Positions 1-5,906 of a DNA stretch of 6,364 nucleotides are shown here, piece after piece. The notes below the pieces were generated by a model that was not told the origin of the DNA, ran no database searches, and saw only the letters and a list, made by a program, of their open reading frames with translations. The stretch covers positions 1-6,364 of the forward strand of contig JAEZYO010000608.1 in NCBI GenBank assembly GCA_023419055.1, in the 5' to 3' direction. The first letter of the stretch is position 1, and each line of letters begins with the position of its first letter. Origin of the DNA: Pseudomonadota bacterium (lineage in GTDB: Bacteria; Myxococcota; Polyangia; Polyangiales; Polyangiaceae). The position numbers were made by a program, and so were the translations under genes.

Positions 1-738
1 CAGCTTGCCCGGGGCAAGATCGAAGCTGCCTCGGGAGGCTCGCTCTTCCTGGACGAGATCGGCGAGCTGCCGCTCCCCATGCAGGCGAAGCTGCTTCGGT
101 TCTTGGAGAACCGACGCTTCACGCGCGTTGGAGGCACGAACAAGATCGAAGCCGACGTGCGCCCGATCTGCGCCACGCACCATCCGCTGGACGAAGAAGT
201 CCGCCGCGGCACGTTCCGGGCCGATCTCTTCTACCGTATTCAGGTCATCACCCTGCGCATCCCGCCGCTCCGGGAGCGCAAGGCGGACCTCGTCCCGCTC
301 ATCCACGAGCTCGTGGCCGAGCTCACGAGCAAGCACGGCGTACCAGCCCCGAAGCTTGGCGCCAAGGCGCTCGCCGCCCTCCGCAGCTACTCCTGGCCCG
401 GGAACGTCCGGGAGCTCCGGAACGTCGTGGAGCAGCTGTGCCTGCTGCGATCCGGTAAGAGCGTCAGGGTCTCCGATCTGCCCTTTCCGAGCGAGCTCGG
501 GCGCCCGAGGTCGAGTCAGGGGCCGAGCGCGGGCGGGCATCCGTCGATGTCGGTGCGGCTCGATCGTCCGCTCGAGGAGACCGTGGACGACATCATCGCC
601 GCCGCGGTCGCGCTCGAGGGCGGCAATCGTTCGGCGGCAGCGCGCCGGCTCGGCATCGGTCTTCGGACCGTTCAGCGGCGCCTGAGCGGCGCCGCGAATA
701 TTGCCAGCTCCGTCGGGGCTCGAGCTGCCGCCCAGTAG
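1..738 (+). CDS. Sigma-54-dependent transcriptional activator (AAA+ and Fis-type HTH), 5' end missing
   Basis: This is the C-terminal 245 residues of a bacterial enhancer-binding protein, an ATPase that remodels sigma-54 RNA polymerase into the open complex. The frame is open from base 1, so the start, any sensory domain, Walker A and the GAFTGA loop lie outside the window. Visible parts, in fragment numbering: Walker B LFLDEI (15-20), sensor I region ICATHHPLDEE (56-66), the arginine-finger segment FRADLFYRI (72-80), IPPLRER (87-93), and the sensor II motif WPGNVRELRN (132-141). A linker of about 45 residues leads to a Fis-like helix-turn-helix, with NRSAAARRLGI as the first helix and turn and LRTVQRRL as the recognition helix (about 209-228). 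The stretch QLARGKIEAASGGSLFLDEI resembles activators of the PrsR/response-regulator type, but no receiver domain can be seen. The family is certain; the target genes are unknown. The adjacent gene is convergent, so it gives no clue. Confidence 0.95.
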   Translation, partial: QLARGKIEAASGGSLFLDEIGELPLPMQAKLLRFLENRRFTRVGGTNKIEADVRPICATHHPLDEEVRRGTFRADLFYRIQVITLRIPPLRERKADLVPLIHELVAELTSKHGVPAPKLGAKALAALRSYSWPGNVRELRNVVEQLCLLRSGKSVRVSDLPFPSELGRPRSSQGPSAGGHPSMSVRLDRPLEETVDDIIAAAVALEGGNRSAAARRLGIGLRTVQRRLSGAANIASSVGARAAAQ

Positions 739-767
739 GAGCGTAGGCAAATTTCCGCGGCGGGCTC

Positions 768-804
768 TGCTGCATGAATCGGAGTAGTCGACTCCCGCGC
801 AGCA
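768..804. terminator. Nested hairpin between convergent genes, possible terminator
   Basis: The gap between the activator stop and the lipoprotein stop holds an outer 6-bp stem (TGCTGC at 768-773 with GCAGCA at 799-804). It encloses a 5-bp stem (GGAGT at 781-785 with ACTCC at 791-795). The two stems are separated by unpaired bases and neither strand has a T-tract, so this is not a canonical intrinsic terminator. Position between convergent ends is the main argument. Confidence 0.3.
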
Positions 805-813
805 ACGGCTGCG

Positions 814-2097
814 CTACTTCGGGACGGCCCCGACCGTCTCCTTGCAGCCGACGACGACCGTGACTCGCGAGCCCGTCTCTTGTCCCGTCACGAGCTCGCA
901 GGTGTTGCTGCAGAGCAGGATCGAGGTCGGTTCGTCACGATCGTCGTAGTACCAGGCGGGCTCGTCGGCGGGACAGGCGTCCTCGTTCTCGACCCAACCG
1001 ATCGTCGTGACCTCTCCGTCCGGGTCGGTCAGTTCGACGTTGACCTTGTTGTAGTCCACCGTCTCCCCCTCCGGGGGCCGGAAACCAGCTACCGGGTACT
1101 CGCACGGGAGCGGGGTCGCCTGCTCGATGATCGCGGAGAGCGCGCTCGCGATGGCTGCACCCGAGCCGTCGCCCACGTTGAAGTAATGGCAGGGAGCGTC
1201 GAGGCTGCCGCACCAGTCGTCGTGAGGTTCGGCCCCGCCTGCGATCGCGAGCTGTTCGAGCCGCTCCTCGTTGGCTCCATCCATGCCGATGATGAAGCTG
1301 CGCAGGCCCGTGGCCTCGAGGTGATCGGCGATGATGCCCGCGAGCACGTCGTTGTCACTCTCGCAACCTTGCGGATCGCCGTCCGTCATCAAGACGCCGA
1401 TCATGCCGCGACCCTCGGTGACGTTGTTCGCGGTGTAGCTCGCGATCCCTCGCAACGCCCCCTCGATCTCCGTGCCGTAGCCGCCCTTGAACTGCTCGTC
1501 GCTGATGGTCTGAATCAGCTCGTCGTCCTCGGCGACCGGAAGGCTCTTGAGCCCGATGCGCGGCGTCGAGTACGCGGTGCCATCGCAGGAGTCGCCGGGC
1601 AAGGACATGAACTGAAAAGCGAGCCGCGTGTCGACCGTCGGCTCGACGTCGATCAAGTAATCGTTGAACGCGTACGTCGCGTAGCAAGCCTTGGAATCTT
1701 CTGGCGGGCTCTCGCCGACGACGTAGGCGCAGTCCTGACCCATGCTCGCGGTGCGATCGAACACGAAGTAGATGTCGAGCGGGCTCGGCACCTCTTCCTG
1801 TTCGTTGGCCGACCCGGTACAGGCCTCGAAGCCCGCGTCGCTGGGATCGGTCGACCCCGTTCCGCCCGAGCTGCTCCCGCCGGACACGACGACGCTACCC
1901 CCGGTACCCGTCGCGGAGCTACCGCCCGAGCTCGCCGCGCCGGATCCGCTCGCGGCGGACCCGCCGTCGGACATCCCGCTTCCCGGCGTCCCCTCGTCGC
2001 CCCCACCACCACACGCGAGCGCGAGCGTGAAGGCCGACGCGAGCGCCAACGGCGCCCGCCAGCCGTGCAGATTCGTCTTTCGAAGTCGCGCGAACAC
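814..2097 (-). CDS. Secreted lipoprotein with VWA-like domain and cysteine-rich C-terminal module
   Basis: Predicted 427-residue envelope lipoprotein. I start it at GTG 2097 because GAGAAGG lies 5 nt upstream and the protein then opens with a classic signal peptide: basic residues (R4, R6, K7, R14), a hydrophobic core (about 15-28) and a lipobox-like LALAC with the lipidated Cys at 29. A Gly/Ser-rich linker spans about 30-89. A VWA-like domain follows (about 105-320). Its metal-site residues match the MIDAS pattern: D114-x-T116-x-S118 (DRTAS, with Thr where Ser is usual), T209 in GTEIEGAL, and D239 in LMTDGDPQGC. The last 100 residues carry WYYDD (382-386), LCSNTC (395-400) and GC (417-418). 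Twelve cysteines besides C29 suggest disulfides and hence an extracytoplasmic location. VWA domains generally bind protein ligands through a metal; the ligand here is unknown. The gene lies downstream of the methyltransferase gene on the same strand, but about 220 bases away, so it may have its own promoter. An in-frame start at 2223 would hide the signal peptide behind 42 extra residues and is less likely. Confidence 0.88.
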   Translation of the reverse strand: MFARLRKTNLHGWRAPLALASAFTLALACGGGGDEGTPGSGMSDGGSAASGSGAASSGGSSATGTGGSVVVSGGSSSGGTGSTDPSDAGFEACTGSANEQEEVPSPLDIYFVFDRTASMGQDCAYVVGESPPEDSKACYATYAFNDYLIDVEPTVDTRLAFQFMSLPGDSCDGTAYSTPRIGLKSLPVAEDDELIQTISDEQFKGGYGTEIEGALRGIASYTANNVTEGRGMIGVLMTDGDPQGCESDNDVLAGIIADHLEATGLRSFIIGMDGANEERLEQLAIAGGAEPHDDWCGSLDAPCHYFNVGDGSGAAIASALSAIIEQATPLPCEYPVAGFRPPEGETVDYNKVNVELTDPDGEVTTIGWVENEDACPADEPAWYYDDRDEPTSILLCSNTCELVTGQETGSRVTVVVGCKETVGAVPK

Positions 2098-2102
2098 GAC
2101 AC

Positions 2103-2109
2103 CCTTCTC
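2103..2109 (-). promoter_or_regulatory. Ribosome binding site deciding the lipoprotein start
   Basis: GAGAAGG on the minus strand, followed by a 5-nt spacer (GTGTC) and the GTG start at 2097. It is the best Shine-Dalgarno match in the region, and it places the N-terminus just before the signal peptide. Confidence 0.7.
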
Positions 2110-2308
2110 AACTTGGTTCAAAAGCCACCTCGACCTCGATGGTACCGATGATCTCGAGCGCAGGAACAGCACCTTCCTGCGCTTTTCGCGCGCGAAGATT
2201 CTCGAAGCGAGGCAGCTTGCCACCGGCGGCGATGTAGGTCACTCCTCGGGTTGAAGCCGGAGGCGAACGAAGTCCGACTCCCGCCGGCGATGTGGGCGGC
2301 CGCCGCAC
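2108..2308 (-). CDS. Doubtful small reading frame in the lipoprotein leader
   Basis: A 66-codon frame opens with GTG 8 nt after the methyltransferase stop and ends with TGA 10 nt before the lipoprotein GTG, so its spacing fits an operon. The C-terminal half (TYIAAGGKLPRF, then EIIGTIEVEVAFEP) reads like plausible protein with an acidic beta-strand-like end. Against it: the third codon positions are clearly less GC-rich than in the neighbouring genes, no good Shine-Dalgarno supports either GTG (2308 or 2242), and a perfect 10-bp inverted repeat lies inside it. I recognise no family. It may be a leader peptide, a gene remnant or chance. Confidence 0.22.
   Translation of the reverse strand: MRRPPTSPAGVGLRSPPASTRGVTYIAAGGKLPRFENLRARKAQEGAVPALEIIGTIEVEVAFEPS
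2157..2183. repeat. Perfect 10-bp inverted repeat in the lipoprotein leader
   Basis: AGCGCAGGAA (2157-2166) and TTCCTGCGCT (2174-2183) are exact reverse complements around a 7-base loop. On the + strand the stem runs into TTTT (2183-2186), like an intrinsic terminator, yet no + strand gene ends nearby. On the minus strand it is a hairpin in the transcript about 60 nt before the lipoprotein start and about 135 nt after the methyltransferase stop, without a U-tract. Possible roles are a terminator for the upstream gene, a leader regulatory stem, a terminator of an antisense transcript, or an operator. Confidence 0.6.
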
Positions 2309-2316
2309 CTCGCGCT

Positions 2317-3186
2317 TCAGCGCGCGCAGAGCTCCACGAGCGCCCAGCCGTCGAGCTCGCTCTGCTTCGCCGGGGATAGGCCCTCCGCCTCGAAGGCGGC
2401 GATCACGGCCTCGCTGCGCTCGACGAGGAAGCCCGTGATCGCGAGCACCGGGTTGCTCGAGCGGTCGCGTCGGGCGAGGCGCGCGATGCGTGACCGGCTC
2501 TCGACGAGCGCCGGCTCCTCGACGTTCGCGATCACCCAGTCGAACTTCGTGTCCGGAGCCTCCTCGGGCAACACGAAGCGAGCGCGGTCCGTGAGCGAGT
2601 TCAGCTCGGCGTTCTTGCGCGCCGCCTCGACGCTGCGCGGATCGAGGTCGATGCCGAGCGCGCGCTCCGCTCCCGCCAAGAGCCCGACGAGCGCGAGCAC
2701 TCCGGTGCCGGTGCCGAAATCGGCCAGCGTTTCACCGGGGTGACGACTGAAATGCTCGATCACCGCCTGACTCGCGAGGCGCGTGGTCGGATGGCTGCCG
2801 TCGCCGAACGCGACGGCCGGCTCGTAGACGAGCACGCGCGCGTCTTCCGGCAGCGCGTCGTGATCGTGTGTCGGGCGAAGCCAGAAGCCCGGCGCGAGCT
2901 CGACGGAGCGGAGGTGCTCGAAATAGGCCCGCTCCCAGTCCGATGCTTCGTCCACTCCGACCTTGATCGAGTAGGCCTTCTCGGCGATGCCGCGCTCCGC
3001 GAGCGCCTGCGGCAGCTTTTCTCCCATCGCCTCGACCTCGGCGCGATCCGCCGCGTAGACGACGAGCTTGGTCATGCGCCGGGTCCCGCCCTCCTCGAGA
3101 CCGCTGGCTCCGGATTCGAACAACGCGTCCGCGGCGAGCTCAGCGAACTCGCTCGAGATACGAAGCTCCAGGAAGGCGTGCGGCAT
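2317..3186 (-). CDS. prmA: Ribosomal protein L11 methyltransferase (PrmA-type)
   Basis: A 289-residue class I SAM-dependent methyltransferase, about the usual PrmA length. PrmA trimethylates lysines and the N-terminus of ribosomal protein L11 in the cytoplasm. The N-terminal domain (about 1-70, starting MPHAFLELRI) corresponds to the L11-recognition domain. Next come the linker motif DWERAYFEHL, the PrmA signature as AFGDGSHPTT (126-135; usually FGTGTHPTT), SAM motif I DFGTGTGVLAL (156-166), motif II GIDLDPRSVEAA (178-189), the VIANVEEPAL segment (218-227) and the ITGFLVE strand (250-256). The start at 3186 is chosen because the protein then begins as PrmA proteins do; the ribosome binding site is weak (GGGGGAAG about 10 nt upstream). 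In-frame starts at 3213 and 3246 would add 9 or 20 residues. The changed signature residues leave open a related methyltransferase with another protein substrate. The stop overlaps a short stem (CGCGCT/AGCGCG, 2311-2324). Confidence 0.82.
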   Translation of the reverse strand: MPHAFLELRISSEFAELAADALFESGASGLEEGGTRRMTKLVVYAADRAEVEAMGEKLPQALAERGIAEKAYSIKVGVDEASDWERAYFEHLRSVELAPGFWLRPTHDHDALPEDARVLVYEPAVAFGDGSHPTTRLASQAVIEHFSRHPGETLADFGTGTGVLALVGLLAGAERALGIDLDPRSVEAARKNAELNSLTDRARFVLPEEAPDTKFDWVIANVEEPALVESRSRIARLARRDRSSNPVLAITGFLVERSEAVIAAFEAEGLSPAKQSELDGWALVELCAR

Positions 3187-3424
3187 GGCCCGAATGCTTC
3201 CCCCGGGCAGCATCCGAGGCAAGCCCGAACACGTGAGGCGGATCACCCCACCTCCCCGGCGCTCCGCCGTCCCTCAGCACGCTCGAGGTTCGACGAATCT
3301 GCTCCCTGAACTACTGGCCGATGCAGGCACGATTGCTGCACCCGAGCAAGCGAACGACTGAAACATCGATCCAGCGCCGTCACCGACGCGAGGTGATCGG
3401 CGCCATAGCGCGGGTGGTTCGAGC
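3187..3424. other. Divergent intergenic region
   Basis: These 238 bases separate the methyltransferase (-) from the coiled-coil gene (+), so promoters for both should lie here. I found no convincing -35/-10 pair, sigma-54 element or strong inverted repeat. TTGCTG at 3333-3338 has no good -10 box 17 bases downstream. No tRNA or other RNA gene could be recognised. Confidence 0.5.
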
Positions 3425-3886
3425 ATGGAAAACTCCTTCGAGCCTGGAGGCATCTTCTATCGGCTGCTCCGCGCGGACTCCGCTCGTTGGGTGCCGAAGC
3501 GGGCGGGCTTCCTCGAGAGTTTCGCAACGGAACGCGCGCCGCAGGGTGACCTGCAAGACGAGGTCGAGGAGCTTCGACACCGGGTCGCCGAGTCGCAGCG
3601 TTCGACCGAAGAGCGAAAGGCGATGTTCGTACGCGAGCTCAACAAGCTCCGCATCGAACGCGAGAGCCTGATCTCGCGCATCGAGGAGCTCGAGCAGGAG
3701 CTCGCCCGGGCTCGCGGAGGAACGACCCAGCTTGCCACCACCCGCGCTCAGAAGGTGCGGCGCGGGCTCGCCGCGACGAGCGGGCTCGCCGCCGCTGCGG
3801 GCGTGCTGAAGCTCGCGCTCTCGCTGCGTCAGGTTTTCGAGGCGCGCGGGCGACGCCCTCGCTTGCTTCGGCCCAAGCACGCGTGA
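3425..3886 (+). CDS. Small coiled-coil protein of unknown function
   Basis: A 153-residue protein I do not recognise. Residues 1-40 are mixed and include an aromatic patch (GGIFYRLLRADSARW). Residues about 43-97 are rich in Glu, Arg and Leu with heptad-like spacing (for example LQDEVEELRHRV, then LISRIEELEQELARAR), which predicts a long parallel or antiparallel coiled coil. An Ala/Leu-rich stretch (about 114-134, GLAATSGLAAAAGVLKLALSL without charges except one Lys) could be a short membrane or amphipathic helix, followed by a strongly basic tail (RGRRPRLLRPKH). Third positions are GC-rich in this frame, which supports it over the long antisense frame covering 3380-3916. The ribosome binding site before ATG 3425 is poor. 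The basic end next to a hydrophobic helix hints at membrane or nucleic-acid contact, but no function is assigned. Confidence 0.72.
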   Translation: MENSFEPGGIFYRLLRADSARWVPKRAGFLESFATERAPQGDLQDEVEELRHRVAESQRSTEERKAMFVRELNKLRIERESLISRIEELEQELARARGGTTQLATTRAQKVRRGLAATSGLAAAAGVLKLALSLRQVFEARGRRPRLLRPKHA

Positions 3887-3887
3887 A

Positions 3888-3912
3888 CGGGTCTCGAACC
3901 TGGCGAGACCCG
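3888..3912 (+). terminator. Perfect 9-bp hairpin after the coiled-coil gene
   Basis: CGGGTCTCG (3888-3896) and CGAGACCCG (3904-3912) pair exactly around a 7-base loop (AACCTGG), starting one base after the TGA stop of the coiled-coil gene. The stem is GC-rich and stable, but no T-run follows. It may end or attenuate the upstream transcript, or protect its 3' end. It lies 23 bases before the SDR start codon, so it would also be in the SDR leader if both genes are cotranscribed. Confidence 0.55.
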
Positions 3913-3935
3913 CCACGCTAGGCTACGAAGGTGTC

Positions 3936-4709
3936 ATGTACCCGGGATTGAGCCTGAAGGACAAAGTCGCGGTCGTGGTGGGCGGCACTTCGGGCATAGG
4001 CCGCGCGCTCTCGCTCGGTTTCTCTGCGGCGGGCGCGGCCGTCGTCGCGTCCTCGCGCCGGCTCGAGCAGGTGGAGGAGACCGCGCGCGAGCTCGAGAGT
4101 CGCGGTGCCCGAGCGCTACGCGTCACCTCCGACGTCACGTCACGCGACTCGCTGGAGAAGCTCCTCGAGGCGAGCGTGAGGGCGTTCGGGCACGTGGACA
4201 TCCTGGTCAATTGCGCCGGCCGCACGAAGCGCACGCCCACGCTCGAGGTCAGCGAAGCGGAGTGGAACGCGATCCTCGAGACCAACCTCACCGGTACGCT
4301 GCGCGCGTGTCAGGTCTTCGGGCGTCATCTGCTGGAGCGCGGGTACGGCCGCATCATCAACATCGGCTCCTTGACCTCGTTCGTCGCGCTGTACGAGGTC
4401 GCTGCGTACGGCGCCAGCAAGGCCGCGGTCGTCGCGCTCACGAAATCTTTGGCGCTCGAGTGGGGGCCGCGCGGGGTCACCGTGAACGCGATAGCGCCCG
4501 GAGTCTTCCGTACGGAGCTGAACCAGGCGCTGCTCGACGGTACGGAGCGAGGCAAGGAGCTTCTGCTCCGCACCCCGATGCGCCGCTTCGGCAAGCTGGA
4601 GGAGCTCGTGGGCGCGGCCGTCTTCCTCGCCAGCGACTCGGCGAGCTTCGTCAACGGGGAGACCATCACCGTCGACGGCGGGTTCCTCGCGAGCGGCGTC
4701 AACCAGTAG
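3936..4709 (+). CDS. Short-chain dehydrogenase/reductase (SDR), classical type
   Basis: A 257-residue NAD(P)-dependent oxidoreductase of the classical SDR family, of typical length and cytosolic. Seen: the cofactor loop GGTSGIG (16-22), SSRR at the end of the second strand (39-42), DV (66-67), the NCAG motif (92-95; usually NNAG), the catalytic tetrad N117, S145 (NIGSLTS), Y158 and K162 in YGASK, PGVFRTELN after the active site, and the C-terminal GETITVDGGFLASG. Arg41-Arg42 with no acidic residue at the end of strand two suggests NADP(H). The ending GGFLASGVNQ is like gluconate 5-dehydrogenase and 2-deoxy-gluconate 3-dehydrogenase type SDRs, so a sugar acid is a reasonable substrate guess, but SDR substrates cannot be read from sequence; FabG-like 3-oxoacyl reduction is an alternative. 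ATG 3936 has GAAGG 4 nt upstream. Its TAG stop shares one base with the glycerate kinase GTG, so the two are probably coupled. Confidence 0.92.
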   Translation: MYPGLSLKDKVAVVVGGTSGIGRALSLGFSAAGAAVVASSRRLEQVEETARELESRGARALRVTSDVTSRDSLEKLLEASVRAFGHVDILVNCAGRTKRTPTLEVSEAEWNAILETNLTGTLRACQVFGRHLLERGYGRIINIGSLTSFVALYEVAAYGASKAAVVALTKSLALEWGPRGVTVNAIAPGVFRTELNQALLDGTERGKELLLRTPMRRFGKLEELVGAAVFLASDSASFVNGETITVDGGFLASGVNQ

Positions 4710-5851
4710 TGGCTCCGAAGTTCGTACTCGCGCCGAACGCTTTGAAGGGCACCCTGAGCGCGCCGGATGCTGCGCGCGTCATGGCCGAAGGGGTGCGCGG
4801 AGCTTGCCCGGAAGCGCTCGTCGTCGAGCTTCCGATCGCCGACGGCGGCGACGGGACGCGCGAGGTGCTCGCGCGAGCGCGCCAGGGCTCGACGCACGAG
4901 CGCATCGTGGAGGACGCGCTCGGACGCCCCATCCGCGCGGCGTTCAGCTTGATCGACGGCGACGTGGGCGTCGTCGACGTCGCGACCGCCTCCGGGCTCG
5001 CTAGGCTCGCTCCCCAAGAGCTCGACCCGCTCCGCGCCTCGAGCTTCGGGACTGGTCAGCTGCTATCGGCCGCGCTCGCGGCGGGCGCGCGGCGCCTCGT
5101 GCTCGGCGTCGGCGGCAGCGCCTGCGTGGACGGCGGCGCGGGCATCCTCGAAGCCCTCGGGGCCCGCCTCCTCGACTCGCGCGATCGTCCGATCGAGCGC
5201 GGCGGCCGAGGTCTCCGAAGGCTCGCTCGTCTCGACCTCGACCGGGTCGATCGACGGGCCGGAGACGGCGCTTTGAGCATCGCGTGCGACGTGACGAACC
5301 CGCTGCTCGGAGCGACTGGAGCGGCCCGCGTCTTCGCGCCGCAGAAGGGGGCGACGGAAGAGCAGGTCGAGGAGCTCGAACGGAGCCTGTCTCATTTCGC
5401 CGGCGTGCTCGAGCAAAGCCTCGGTCGAGACGTGCGCGCGATGGTCTACGGCGGCGCGGCCGGCGGTATCGCGGCGGGGCTCGCGGCCACGCTGGGCGCG
5501 AAGCTCTGCTCCGGGATCGACCTCGTCCTCGACCAGGTCGAGTTCGAGCGTGAGCTCGAAGGGGCCTTCCTCGTGATGACGGCCGAGGGTCGACTCGACA
5601 GCCAGAGCGCGTCGAACAAGGGGCCATTGGGAGTCGCCCGGCGCGCCCGCCGCGCGAACGTCCCGACCGTCGTGCTCGCCGGACAGATCGCGGACGATAT
5701 TTCGCCCGGAGCCCTAGAATGTTTCGCGGGTGCGTTTTCGATCGCTCGCGGTTCGACCTCGGTCGCGCACGCGCAGGCGAACGCCGGCCCGGAGCTCCGA
5801 ACCCTCGCCGAGTCCGTCGCCCGCCGGGCGCTCGAGGTACGCTTTCGCTGA
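4709..5851 (+). CDS. glxK: Glycerate kinase, type II (GlxK/GarK family)
   Basis: A 380-residue kinase, the usual family length, that phosphorylates D-glycerate with ATP, giving 2-phosphoglycerate in the characterised GarK/GlxK enzymes. Motifs in order: APNALKGTLSA (8-18), PIADGGDGT (42-50), DVATASGL (90-97), SFGTGQLLSAAL (112-123), GVGGSACVDGGAGI (133-146), ACDVTNPLLGATGAARVF (192-209), APQKGA (210-215), GGAAGGIAAGL (248-258), SGIDLVLD (268-275) and AEGRLDSQSASNKGP (292-306). The last is slightly altered: TAEGR for the common TGEGR and NKGP for GK-x-P. The start is GTG at 4709, which overlaps the SDR stop as TAGTG. No Shine-Dalgarno is evident, so translation likely depends on ribosomes ending the SDR. 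The same frame is open further upstream, but that part is an Arg-rich shadow of the SDR. The phosphorylated product enters lower glycolysis, one enolase step from PEP, the substrate of the next gene's enzyme. The symbol is by family; whether it serves a glyoxylate, galactarate or serine route is unknown. Confidence 0.93.
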   Translation: MAPKFVLAPNALKGTLSAPDAARVMAEGVRGACPEALVVELPIADGGDGTREVLARARQGSTHERIVEDALGRPIRAAFSLIDGDVGVVDVATASGLARLAPQELDPLRASSFGTGQLLSAALAAGARRLVLGVGGSACVDGGAGILEALGARLLDSRDRPIERGGRGLRRLARLDLDRVDRRAGDGALSIACDVTNPLLGATGAARVFAPQKGATEEQVEELERSLSHFAGVLEQSLGRDVRAMVYGGAAGGIAAGLAATLGAKLCSGIDLVLDQVEFERELEGAFLVMTAEGRLDSQSASNKGPLGVARRARRANVPTVVLAGQIADDISPGALECFAGAFSIARGSTSVAHAQANAGPELRTLAESVARRALEVRFR

Positions 5852-5890
5852 AATCCGGCGCTCCGATCTTTTCTTTGCGGCCGCCCCGTG

Positions 5891-5897
5891 GGAGAAG
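5891..5897 (+). promoter_or_regulatory. Ribosome binding site of PEP carboxylase, in a small stem
   Basis: GGAGAAG lies 9 nt before ATG 5907 and fixes that start. GGAG (5891-5894) can pair with CTCC (5898-5901) around a 3-base loop. The stem is only 4 bp, so real masking of the site is uncertain. Confidence 0.5.
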
Positions 5898-5906
5898 CTC
5901 CGGTGA

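Noticed and set aside
880..2151. Long + strand open frame (about 420 codons) opposite the lipoprotein gene
   Set aside because: It is antisense to a gene with a signal peptide, lipobox and metal-site motifs; its own product is Arg/Val-rich with no recognisable domain, as expected of a GC-rich shadow.
2098..2223. Longer N-terminus of the lipoprotein (start at 2223)
   Set aside because: It would bury the signal peptide behind 42 residues and ignore the good ribosome binding site at 2103-2109.
2200..2225. Possible sigma-54 promoter (TGGCAAG followed by CTCGC, minus strand) upstream of the lipoprotein
   Set aside because: The spacing between the GG and GC elements is off by one and the -12 element is poor, so no link to the nearby sigma-54 activator can be claimed.
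3285..3310. GGTTCGA stretch resembling a tRNA T-arm
   Set aside because: No acceptor stem, anticodon arm or D-arm can be folded around it on either strand.
3380..3916. Minus-strand frame of 178 codons covering the coiled-coil gene
   Set aside because: It has no recognisable domain and lacks the regular heptad pattern seen on the + strand, where third positions are also GC-rich.
4211..4708. Upstream extension of the glycerate kinase frame inside the SDR gene
   Set aside because: The extension is an out-of-frame reading of the SDR, rich in Arg and His; the family N-terminus (APNALKGTLSA) begins right after GTG 4709.
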